64,000 bases of DNA from Heligmosomoides polygyrus polygyrus (Eukaryota > Nematoda > Chromadorea > Rhabditida > Heligmosomidae): positions 68,358,969 through 68,422,968 of the forward strand of contig OX377205.1 in the NCBI GenBank assembly GCA_947396885.1, in the 5' to 3' direction. Position numbers and translations under genes: made by a program. Position 1 is the first letter of the stretch, and the number at the start of each line of letters is the position of its first letter. The notes beneath the pieces are model-generated. The model did not search any database. It was not told the origin of the DNA and saw only the letters and a list, made by a program, of their open reading frames with translations. Shown piece after piece: positions 55,011-64,000 of the stretch.

Positions 55011-56430
55011 GTTCGCGTTTTTAGCCTTCATATTTATGGGACTTGGTGGAGTTCGAGATGCACTGTTGCCTCGACTTTCAAACTCATTCCAGTGCACTCT
55101 CGTCTCGTTCTTTGTTACATACCTGTGTGTCACCCAATATTTTCGATAGAAAACCACATCTAGGACTCACAGCGGAAATGGACTGCTGAAAAAGGACTAG
55201 AGTGGCAAATGTGGGCTAGGGCCTCGTGGTCTGGGAGCTCTCTAGGCATTGTCAAAATGTCTGCAAGTTCTTGAATTGAATATGAGCCCATATTTTCTAT
55301 TTCAAAAGCAGGTCATTCGTGACTAGAGATAACGAAGAAATTGAGAGTATAAGCTCTAAGATAAAGCTAAAGGGTCGCAATCCTCTATTACTGACGGTTG
55401 CTGCTGGATCTAGTTGCTTTGAGGTGTAATTCTAAGAAAGTCATGTGTTTAAAATAAAAATTGAAACAGAAAACTAATTTTTGACAATTCCATTAGCTGC
55501 ATGAAAGTCTATTGCCAGCCCGCTTGGCGGCCGATTGGATGCTTGAAGCTGTAGAAAACCGCTGTTAAGTGCTGCTAAACATCACTTTCAGCCACTTTTT
55601 TCAACTTAGTAGGAAACAATTGCCTCACTAAAGGAGCGTTTTCAAAATAAGCCGTACACTAGAAATTTGAGAAAGGGCACACAGTTTGTGGAGCTCTTCG
55701 GAATTAGGAAAGAAACCTTTGCTGTCGTAGGCGATTCTTAGCAGTAGGGTTTCTCCTACCAATCTCCCATGGATAAACCTCCCGTGGTACTGTGAGTGAA
55801 GCACCAGATAGCTCCTAGATAGCTGAATAGAGCCTGTGATTCTAATTAGTAAAGTGTAGGTTAAAATTGCAAAATACTTTTCCCGAACACGTTTTTCTGA
55901 TCTGTTAACGCTTACCGTGCTGACTGGTGGTTGGTTCTGCTGCCTAAAAACTGAAAGACAAAAAGGGCGTCAAATTAAGGATTTATTCATTCCACCTGTT
56001 TACCGTATCATACGGCTAAAAATTCGAATACAAACGTCAGATTTGTGGCCACCACCACTCAACAGTTCGGTAACATCGATGCTGCTGACCCCACCTCCGT
56101 CACCCTCGTTTGCTCACTCCTACGTACAGCTCGGCGAAAATGATTTTTAGGCCTCGGGAATCATTAAGTACAGTGATGTCACTGAATTTTGATGTTCGAA
56201 GGTGTTCGAATATTTGAAGTGTCGAAGGTACAAAGCAGTCATCTTGGGATAAAAAATTTTACCTACAGCACCTTCTCTTCTGCAAACATCTCCCTCAACA
56301 AAACTAATGGTTGTTTTGACGATGTATTTACTGAAATTTGTAGCTGCCAGGTCTGACCTTCGACGAATCTCGGCATTAATCGTTGTCCAATTGTTTAATG
56401 TGGTGTTGAACTCGAAACCGAGATAGTACA
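55011..56430. other. No recognised gene
   Basis: Short ORFs only, no splice-supported exons and no recognised repeat. The last 280 bp may be flank or leader of the Penelope-like element that follows. Confidence 0.3.
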
Positions 56431-56463
56431 CGACTAACGTTTCGGCGATGTCGCCTTCTTCAG
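56431..56463 (-). ncRNA. Hammerhead-like core at Penelope terminus
   Basis: The minus strand reads CUGAAGA (56463-56457), a stem GGCG/CGCC, GAAAC, then a short CG/CG stem III. This is the CUGANGA...GAAA hammerhead layout known from Penelope-like elements. Stem I partners and the cleavage base look altered, so activity is doubtful. Confidence 0.4.
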
Positions 56464-56540
56464 AGTCTGAAAAGTCCATGCATATGTTGAAGCTACCAGG
56501 CCAAACATCGGTACGAACCTTGCGAAAATTCAAGACCTCC

Positions 56541-57497
56541 CGATCAGCAACCCTTCCAGCAGAGAGAGGTGACAGCAGCCCAACACCCCAGAGACCCCAC
56601 AAAATGAAACTGTCTAAAAGGCGAAACTGATGTAAGGGGTGAGCTCGCGGGTTATGTAGACGCATTCCCCCGCCTGTTCAACCTCGGGCTCTTGGCCTGT
56701 ATCCAGAACCCCTCCAGAGTTTTGCGTGCGGCGGTATGGGCCTCCCGTGCTAGAATTTTGAAAGTGAAAGTGAAAATTTTGTCGTCAAATGAGGAATTAC
56801 GTGAGCGATTGCTGGTGCTACTTTGCTGATGGCCAAAGAATGTATATCCATTCATGGCAGCGATTTGGTGAGCAAGCGCTAGCGACTCCTTGCGCTCGTT
56901 CTCGCCAGTAGATACCTTGCTTGCTGTGCGGAACATATTGCGCACGACAGCTGTTTTGGTCTGTGTCGGATGCGCTGACTTGCAATGGACCAAGATATTT
57001 TTGTTAGTAGGTTTACGATACCACTTTGTTATTTTTTCCCCTTCGTTCAGCTGTATTTGGACGTTCAAAAACGGAAGCCGATCAGCAACCCTTCCAGCAC
57101 GATCAGCAACCCTTCCAGCAGAGAGAGGTGACAGCAGCCCAACATTTAGAACACCCCAGAGACCCCACAAAATGAAACTGTCTAAAAGGCGAAACTGATG
57201 TAAGGGGTGAGTTCGCGGGTTATGTAGACGCATTCCCCCGCCTGTTCAACCTCGGGCTCTTGGCCTGTATCCAGAACCCCTCCAGGGTTTTGCGTGCGGC
57301 GGTATGGGCCTCCCGTGCTAGAATTTTGAAAGTGAAAGTGAAAATTTTGTCGCCAAATGAGGAATTAGGTGAGCGATTGCTGGTGCTACTTTGCTGATGG
57401 CCAAAGAATGTATACCCATTCTTGCCAGCGATTTGGTGAGCAAGCGCTAGCGACTCCTTGCGCTCGTTCTCGCCAGTAGATACCCTGCTTGCTGCTT
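56541..57497. repeat. Two tandem copies of a Penelope segment, about 559 bp apart
   Basis: 56541 to about 56931 and 57100 to about 57497 are nearly identical (start cgatcagcaacccttccagc); the second copy has a small attta-type insertion. Between them lies the RT C-terminal segment. The tandem layout fits the partial tandem copies often left by Penelope-like elements. Confidence 0.85.
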
Positions 57498-58034
57498 GCT
57501 AAGATATTTTTGTTAGTGGGTTTACGGTCCACGGATCTCCCTCGATAGAGAGCCTTCGGGCTCTCTTGTTAAGAGGGATCTCGGGCCGCTTGTCGCAGGG
57601 CCACGTGGCGCGTCCCCGGGTGGTGGATAGGGGAATTAAACGCGAACCAAATGCGACCGTGTACTGCCCAGAGACGCAGGTGGGATGCAGGGGATGGACT
57701 CCTTGCTCCTGCTGTGTCGGGTCGACGCGTTCCTTGTGCGTGGAAGCGGCATGTTCGTGCACAGTGTGCGTGGATGTGTCCGTGACTGTGCGGATTGTAA
57801 CTGTGTCGGCTCGGCCAAAAGCTTGCACTCGGTAGACTGGGAGTACATCGTAAGGCGATTCGAGGCCGCCTCAAAAGTCTCGCCCCGTCCCTTCGGGCAG
57901 TCTGGCTGGCTGCCCGGAGTACCCCGCCCGCACGACAGAGCCTGACTAGCTACCCGTGTTGTATTCCAGTCAAACACAGCAGCACTAAAGGTCCTCATTC
58001 CCCTGACCCCGAAAGAGCCCCCATTTCTGCAGCG

Positions 58035-59104
58035 ATGGGAAGGACGAGTACGGAGAGGTTGCTAAAATCTCAGGGCCTAACCAGGCTGCGCAAATTGAGA
58101 AGGACTAGGATGACGATCTGTACTTACAACGCCCGCACGCTTGCATCGGAAGCATCCGTCGAGGACCTGATGATGCAAGCCAGGAAGATCAAGTACGACG
58201 TCATCGGACTGACCGAGACGAGAAGACACCACCCCCTGCACGCGACTCCGGAGAAGAACTGTTCCTCGGAACATGCGACAGCAGAGGAGTAGGCGGCGTT
58301 GGTGTCCTCGTCAACACGCACTTGGCCATGAACATCGATTCGTACGAGTCTCTGACAAGCCGAATCGGACGTCTGCGACTGAAGCGATGTGGTTCCGTGC
58401 CAGCTTTGACTGTATTCGTCGCGTATGCCCCAACATCCGACTACGACGACGAAGAGGTCGAAGCCTTCTACGTGGAGCTGGAGAAGTTCTATAAGGAAGA
58501 TCACACCTTCTACAAGGTGATCGTCGGCGACTTCAAAGCCAAAATCGGACCGCGAAGGTCGCCGGAAGAACTTCACATCGGAACCCACGGTTTGGAGTGG
58601 AACGAGCAAGGTGAAAGGCTGTCTGAGTTTATCATGTCGACCAAGACCATCCATGGAAACTCGCAGTTCCAGAAGCCTCCCTCCCTACGATGGACCTGGG
58701 AATCTCCCGGTGGCCAGTTCCACAACGAGATTGACCGCATCATCTTCAACCCCAAATATTGCCTGACCGACGTCTCCGTTGTCCCCAAGTTCTACACGGG
58801 ATCGGACCACCGCCTCCTTCGCGCAAGGTTCCGCTTTTCGCGTCAAGGAGAGAAGGCCGCGAAGTTCAAGAAGAGGAGTCCCAGAACGACCATCAACTGG
58901 GACCTCTACACCTCTCTTGCCGGTCTTTGGGAAGATGCCGTCATGGACAACGTCGACGAGGAATACGACCGCTTCGTGCACCATCTCCACGATAGTGCTA
59001 AGGGAGCCGAGAGCTTGAAGACCACCAAGAGATGTCTGTCTCCGGAAACTCTCGAGCTGATACGCCAGCGTGGAGCAGCACGAACGTCAGGCAACTACCA
59101 ACTG
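58035..59104 (+). pseudogene. RTE family B ORF, endonuclease half
   Basis: Begins MGRTSTERLLKSQG (58035). Endonuclease motifs follow: ICTYNARTL, GLTETRR, VAYAPTSDYDD, VIVGDFKAKIG (Lys where the family has catalytic Asn), NEIDRIIF and GSDHRLLRARF. One frameshift lies near 58255, between the N-terminal piece and the frame that includes 58322-59104. The frame is cut after GNYQL by Penelope element B. Confidence 0.88.
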
Positions 59105-59105
59105 T

Positions 59106-61070
59106 TCGTTTCTCTGTGCGCAGGAGCCAAACTGGGCGATCGATAAGAAGTTCCGCATATTGGCCACCTCCTTGCTCACAGTTCTGCAGAGAAACATGGC
59201 AGGGCGGATGACTCCAAATCTCACAGCTGATCAGCGTAGAGGTCTGAGGGAGATCCGGAACTTGACGGCTTCAGGAGCAATTAAAGTGGGCGTTAGTGAT
59301 AAGGGAGGCGAGTTTGTGGTGCTACCACAAGAACTTGATAGGAGTATTACCATACTCCACCTCCAGGACAGCACCGTCTACTGTCAGTCCACTCTTGAAG
59401 AATTTAGTAAACAGTTCCGCCGTCTAAACCGAAAGTGGGTTGAGGTTGCAAAGTCAGCAAACCTCCCTAGAAACATTACAGCGCGGCTGAAGTGTGAGCA
59501 TCCCGTCTGCCCGGTCTTGTATGTTCTTATCAAGACCCATAAGTTACCACCAGGTGGTGCCCTTAGCGACCCTTCGCTGTATAAGGTGAGGCCTATCATA
59601 AGTGGCATTGGTGGTCCTGCAGACCGTATATCTTGGCTGCTGAACTTGGTTCTTACGCAGCTACTACGGTTCATTCCAGCTCACCTTCCTAACACCAGCG
59701 CCCTTTTGGATAAGCTCCGGGAGACTAATGTAGAAGACACCTGCGTGATGGAGTCGTTTGACGTCACGTCGTTGTACACAAATGTCTCCAAAGGCGATGC
59801 CATGCAAGCGGTACACGAGATCCTTGTTGAGCATGAGGTCCATCTGGCCCTTTTTGGACTCAACATTGCCCAAATAATGGTGCTCATAGATGAGTGCCTT
59901 TAGTGCAACATATTCAAGTGGTCCAAACAGTACTACAGGCAGGTTAGAGGCCTAGCTATGGGTCAACGCTTGGCTCCGGTGCTAGCTATAGCGTACATGT
60001 CAAAAATAGAGAGACCCGTAATGGAACGCAGACCTTTGCTGTATTGTCGGTATATAGATGACTGTTTCATCGTATGTCCCACGCAGAGCGAAATGGATGC
60101 CTGCTTCGAGTTGCTTAACCATCAGGCTGAGCATATTAAGCTCACAAGGGAGAAACCGACAAGTCACTGGTTGCCGTTCCTCAACGTGGAAATTCGTCTC
60201 TCTAGGAACACCTTCCAAACTAGGTGGTACCGGAAGCCCAGCAACAAGAACATCATTGTGCACTATCGTTCCGCACACCCAGATAGTACTAAGAGGGCCA
60301 TTGTCCGGAATATGTTCCAAACAGCTGCTCTGGTGTCCTCGAATAGCGAGTTCAAGTCCTCATCTAGGGAGATGGCATCTCGCATTGCCTTATCCAACGA
60401 GTATGTTGCCCACAACATGCCCAAAGGCCGTCAACCACGGGCACCAGCACGAATACAAAGGGCACAATTGCGTGGTCAAATCGCCTTCATGGTACCTTTT
60501 ATCTCGGACGCTCTCAGTGCTCAAGTACGGGAATACGTTCGTAAGGCTGACCTGGGTGACATCGTTAGGGTCGTTGAGGTGCCTCCAGCTAACCTCAAGG
60601 CGCAACTGGTGAGGAACCGTCTTTATGACTGCGCTTGTGAAACGCCCTCCTGCGTGGTCTGCCCATTCGGCAGGGAAGGCGACTGTAGGGTTTCAGGAAC
60701 AGTATACCTCATAACTTGCATTGAATGCAAGGCGGAATACGTTGGTGAGACGGGCAGACCACTTTGGGTAAGGGTGAAGGAGCATGTGGATGGGCTCAAC
60801 AGGTGCAAAGTCGCCACACCCTTGGGGGAGCACAGGCTGCGAAGTCATAGTGGCGCAGTGGTTGGAGTGGCGGTGACGATCCTGGCTCGCGAGGTCGACA
60901 TCGCAGCGCGCAAGGCCTTGGAGGCGCTGTGGATTGCGTTCAAGAACCCCGCAATCAATAGGAAGGAGGAACGGGTGGCCATAACCCAGGAGTTGGCTCC
61001 ATTTGCCGACCTCTGTGGGCTTGACCCCGGGGGGGGGGGGGCGCCAACCGGAAGGTCGCTGAGGGGCTGA
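59106..61070 (+). pseudogene. Penelope RT-GIY-YIG ORF with one in-frame stop
   Basis: The frame runs EPNWAIDKKFRIL, DKGGEFVVLP, YVLIKTHKLPPGG, KVRPIISGIGGP and ESFDVTSLYTNV, then TAG at 59901-59903. It resumes in frame with CNIFKWSKQYYRQV, GLAMGQRLAPVLA, catalytic YIDDCF (near 60053) and the C-terminal GIY-YIG nuclease: VYLITCIECKAEYVGETGRP (from about 60702), then LWVRVKEH. It ends at TGA 61068-61070. Telomerase-like RT plus GIY-YIG is the Penelope signature. Element A has TCG at the TAG position, so this looks like a simple nonsense change. Confidence 0.92.
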
Positions 61071-61268
61071 CCCGAAGGGAGGACCTCATTCACCCACATT
61101 TATCTCCATCTGAAGGGTGACTCCACAGCCTTCGGCTGTTTACATAAGGTCAGTTGGGCTGTCTCCCTCGTGGTTCGTCTCTTTCTCCCATTAGCTTTTG
61201 AGATGGCTGAAACTTGAAATGACTCTTGGACGGGTAATTTCTCTAACTCCCCTTGTCTTTTCCAGGCT

Positions 61269-61380
61269 CTGAAGAAGGCGGTTACGCCGAAACGTAAGCC
61301 GAATAAACGTTCGATATCAATATCACGTTCGATATCACGTTCGAAACGTAAGCCGAATAAACGTTCGATATCAATCTTGG
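61269..61380 (+). ncRNA. Hammerhead-like motif and local repeats at Penelope B end
   Basis: CUGAAGA (61269-61275), stem GGCG-GUUA-CGCC, GAAA (61289-61292), short stem III CGU/ACG (61293-61295 with 61107-equivalent bases at 61307-61309), then UU as a possible cleavage site. The block cgaaacgtaagccgaataaa is repeated from 61344. This is the best-preserved hammerhead-like core of the window. Stem I partners were not found nearby. Confidence 0.45.
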
Positions 61381-61415
61381 CACGACAGCTCGACGACTAC
61401 CTGCCATACCAACTG

Positions 61416-63254
61416 ACGTCCGAGCTTGCGAAGCCATGCAGAGAGGCGATAAAGGAGGATCTTAAGGAGAGAAGGGCGGAAGTGTTGGCTGAAGCTGCAG
61501 AGGCAGGGTTGAGCATCCGCAATGCCCGCCGGAACTTCGCCAACTTCAAGACCAAGATGACAGCTCTCCGACGTCCCGATGGAACCGTCACCTCTTCCAG
61601 AAGGACCATGGAGAGGGTCATCCACGTCTTCTACTCCGATCTCTTCGATAGCCACGTCCACCTGCCCCCATGCCATCTTCCGCAGGATGGATACGTCGTC
61701 CCCTCTGTTCTCCCTTCCGAGATCCGACACGCCATCTCGTCGGTGAAGAAACGTACAGCACCCGGTCCCGACAGGATCAGACCCGAACACCTGAAGAACC
61801 TTCCGCCTACGCTCATCAACACCCTGGCGCGGCTCTTCACACGTTACCTGTCGGAGTGCAAGGTTCCATCTCAGTGGAAGACCAGCAGAACCGTCTTGCT
61901 GTACAAGAAGGGAGACGTGCACGACATTGGCAACTATCGCCCGATCTGCCTGTTGTCCGTAGTCTACAAGCTGTTCACTCGAGTTATCCTGAATAGGATT
62001 AGCAGAACGCTGGACGAAGAACAGCCATGCGAGCAAGCAGGATTTCGGAGAGGATTCAGCACGATCGACCACATACACACCATTACGAAGCTCATCGAAG
62101 TGTCGCGAGAGTACAAGCTGCCGCTGTGCCTTACGTTCATCGACCTGAAGAAGGCATTCGACTCTGTCGAAACTGAAGCGGTCATCGAAGCCCTGCTCAC
62201 TCAGGGCGTTCCTACTCAGTACATCAGAGTCCTTCGAGAGCTGTACAGTGGATTCACGACCAAGATCTCACCATTCTACAACGACGTCGTCGTCGACGTG
62301 AAGAGAGGGGTTCGGCAAGGGGATACCATTTCCCCGAAGCTCTTCAGCGCCACTCTCGAAAACGTCATGCGCGAACTAGAATGGGAAGACATGGGAGTGA
62401 AGGTCGACGGCCGGCAACTACATCATCTTCGCTTCGCTGACGACATCGTGCTCATAACGCCGAGCATCAGCCAGGCGGAGCGAATGCTGGCCGACTTCGA
62501 TCGTGTATGTGGGAACGTTGGACTGCAGCTGAATCTTACGAAGACGATGTTCATGAGGAACGGATGGGTTTCTGATGCCCCATTCTCGCTCAACGGAACG
62601 AACATCTCCGAATGCTCCAGCTATGTGTATCTGGGTCGAGAAGTCAACATGGCCAACGACCTAGCACCAGAGCTGAGCAGGAGGAAAAGGGCGGCTTGGG
62701 GAGCTTTCAAGAGCGTCGGAGAAGTCGCGAAGAAGACGAAGAACGTCCGACTCCGTGCCCACCTATTCGACTCCACTGTTCTTCCTGCGCTAACATACGC
62801 CTCAGAGACCTGGGCTACACGAAAGCAGGATGAACACGCGATCAGCGTCGCGCAGCGTGGAATCGAGAGGACGATGCTTGGAGTGAAACGACTCACGCAA
62901 GTGAGAGAAGGCCTCCGGAGTTCCGAGCTTCGCCGACGCTCGAAGATCAGAGACGCTGTCGCGTGGGCCAAGTTGTCGAAAATTAGGTGGGCCGGCCACG
63001 TAATGCGCTTCGCAGACACCCGCTGGACGGGAGCCATCGCCGACTGGATTCCGCGGGATGTCAAAAGAACACCAGGACGCCCACCAACGCGTTGGTCGGA
63101 CTTCTTCGTGAAAGCCCTGAACGACCGATATGACGCTCTTCGTGTCCCTCGAGCGAGGAGGATCCATTGGACCACTCTGGCACGCGACAGGGACGAATGG
63201 AGACGCTGCTGGCACCCGCTCGAGCAATTCGATGATCAACGGGACGACAGGTGA
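61416..63254 (+). CDS. RTE family B reverse transcriptase half, uninterrupted
   Basis: The frame continues [20 protein letters not shown] and carries the RT blocks [60 protein letters not shown] and the catalytic [12 protein letters not shown] (near 62430), then [20 protein letters not shown] and a C-terminal [29 protein letters not shown] and [12 protein letters not shown]. It ends TGA 63252-63254. No internal stop is seen. As part of the nested element it lacks its N-terminal half in the same transcript. Confidence 0.9.
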   Translation, partial: TSELAKPCREAIKEDLKERRAEVLAEAAEAGLSIRNARRNFANFKTKMTALRRPDGTVTSSRRTMERVIHVFYSDLFDSHVHLPPCHLPQDGYVVPSVLPSEIRHAISSVKKRTAPGPDRIRPEHLKNLPPTLINTLARLFTRYLSECKVPSQWKTSRTVLLYKKGDVHDIGNYRPICLLSVVYKLFTRVILNRISRTLDEEQPCEQAGFRRGFSTIDHIHTITKLIEVSREYKLPLCLTFIDLKKAFDSVETEAVIEALLTQGVPTQYIRVLRELYSGFTTKISPFYNDVVVDVKRGVRQGDTISPKLFSATLENVMRELEWEDMGVKVDGRQLHHLRFADDIVLITPSISQAERMLADFDRVCGNVGLQLNLTKTMFMRNGWVSDAPFSLNGTNISECSSYVYLGREVNMANDLAPELSRRKRAAWGAFKSVGEVAKKTKNVRLRAHLFDSTVLPALTYASETWATRKQDEHAISVAQRGIERTMLGVKRLTQVREGLRSSELRRRSKIRDAVAWAKLSKIRWAGHVMRFADTRWTGAIADWIPRDVKRTPGRPPTRWSDFFVKALNDRYDALRVPRARRIHWTTLARDRDEWRRCWHPLEQFDDQRDDR

Positions 63255-63267
63255 TACAGGTGATACA

Positions 63268-64000
63268 GGGTTTACGATACCACTTTGTTATTTTTTCCCC
63301 TTCGTTCAGCTGTATTTGGACGTTCAAAAACGGAAGCCAATCCTCCTTTGGAGTCTCCCCTGTAACTTGATATGCTCACACTGCTTGTTTATGATATCGA
63401 AGCACATGTCCATCTCTTCTTGGGTAGAACAGATGATGAGACAGTCATCGATATATCGACAGTATAAAGCAGGGAGCCTAGCTAACACGGGAGGTTCAAT
63501 TTTGGACATGAATGCGATGGCCAAAGGGGGGCTAAGCGCTGGCCCATAGCTAACCTTCTTATCTGCGAAAAATACCTGCCCGACCATCTGAAAATGTTGC
63601 AGCTGAGGCATTCTTTCAGCAGCCGCATGACCTGACCTATAATGAGGCCAAACATGTCAATGCCAAGGTGATGCTCACTGAGAAGTTCGTAGGCTGCCTC
63701 AAGCGCTGAGTCGTTGCTGACATTTGTATATAGCGACGTGACGTCGAACGACTCCATCACACAATTCCGTTCCACATGAGCTGCGTGTAGGCGGTCAAGG
63801 AACGCATGGGTGCTTGGGATGTGAGCTGGAATGAAGCGCAGGAGTTGCTAAATGACACTGTTCAGGAACCACGCGATCCTGTCCGTGGGACCCCCCACAC
63901 AGCTGATGATAGGTCTGAAACTGAAATTTGTATTGTGAGTGGTAATAAAAGATTCCATCAAGGATAAACCACAGTGTGCACTGTTGAGAATGGAGCCTCA
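63268..64000 (-). pseudogene. Penelope-like element A, RT portion (runs off the window)
   Basis: The minus strand shows FRPIISCVGGPTDRIAWFLN, VMESFDVTSLYTNVSNDSAL, LSCNIFRWSGRYFSQIRRLA, MGQRLAPL, then after a frameshift AFMSKIEPPVLARLPALYCR and YIDDCLIICSTQEEMDMCFD, and finally NVQIQLNEGEKITKWYRKP, which continues at 57525. Frameshifts near 63500 and 63350. The 5' part lies beyond 64000. Confidence 0.88.

Larger units (their letters stand above)
56431..57525 (-). mobile_element. Penelope-like element A, 3' portion with internal duplication
   Basis: The minus strand encodes LPFLNVQIQLNEGEKITKWY, RKPTNKNILVHCKSAHP, VRNMFRTASKVSTGENERKE and ILAREAHTAARKTLEGFWIQ, colinear with element B but divergent. 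The GIY-YIG core is deleted between the RT tail and ILARE. It continues at 63268 after the RTE family B insertion; the target gggtttac is duplicated at 57518-57525 and 63268-63275. Confidence 0.88.
59105..61406 (+). mobile_element. Penelope-like element B (inside RTE family B)
   Basis: taccaactg is present at 59096-59104 and 61407-61415, fitting a 9-bp target duplication. Removing the insert plus one target copy (2311 bp) brings the two halves of the host RTE frame back into register. The element has an RT and GIY-YIG ORF, then a terminal region with a hammerhead-like core and local direct repeats. It is probably 5' truncated. Confidence 0.88.
57526..63267 (+). mobile_element. RTE family B, near full length, interrupted by Penelope element B
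   Basis: The element starts ggtccacgg after target gggtttac (57518-57525) and ends with a gtgatacag repeat before the same target (63268-63275). Its own length without the inner element is about 3.4 kb. The 5' leader has a stable hairpin AGAGAGCC-UUCG-GGCUCUCU (57547-57566). A (gtgatacag)n tail replaces the GAA tail of family A. Confidence 0.9.

Noticed and set aside
57526..57620. HDV-like ribozyme at the 5' end of RTE family B
   Set aside because: There is a strong UUCG hairpin, but I could not place P1 and P2 in the required order.

Overview
This 64 kb window is nematode nuclear DNA, most likely from a strongylid parasite of the hookworm type (Ancylostoma-like). That rests on small exons with gt/ag introns (several of 44-51 nt), a nematode-style GPI-class acetylcholinesterase, and a dense load of RTE, CR1, Penelope-like, BEL/Pao, mariner and hAT elements. 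The species is inference. There are no bacterial features, and I found no rRNA or tRNA genes.

Region 1 (1-27 kb). One gene dominates. It is a plus-strand acetylcholinesterase whose 13 recognisable exons run from 1693 to 27032, 1521 nt in phase, ending in a hydrophobic GPI-anchor signal and TGA. The Ser-Glu-His triad is intact. The 5' exons (signal peptide and roughly the first 90 residues) are not recognisable here. The introns are packed with mobile DNA: a PIF/Harbinger MITE, a hAT MITE, an RTE stub, a 3.4 kb foldback (giant inverted repeat), a dead mariner, a broken RTE, tRNA-derived SINEs, and a BEL/Pao remnant carrying a recent RTE insertion with an uninterrupted reverse transcriptase frame.

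Region 2 (27-43 kb). This part is mostly repeats: a TIR element, a 42-bp minisatellite, a full-length RTE with perfect 17-bp target-site duplications and an expanded (GAA)n tail, a decayed CR1, and a 1.27 kb Tc1/mariner-type element bounded by TA and flanked by inverted copies of a SINE-like repeat.

Region 3 (43-54 kb). Here lies the 3' end of an unrecognised minus-strand gene (43195-44523), reconstructed from five phase-compatible small exons. Weaker minus-strand exon candidates lie near 51.3 and 53.0-53.7 kb. Between them are a second mariner relic and a nest in which an RTE fragment sits in a hAT element, which sits in a hAT MITE; the hAT element and the MITE each have a perfect 8-bp target-site duplication.

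Region 4 (56-64 kb). This is a three-level nest: a Penelope-like element (+) inside an RTE (+) inside another Penelope-like element (-).

The elements carry probable self-cleaving RNAs. An HDV-like ribozyme fold is visible at the 5' end of two RTE copies, and hammerhead-like cores lie at Penelope termini.
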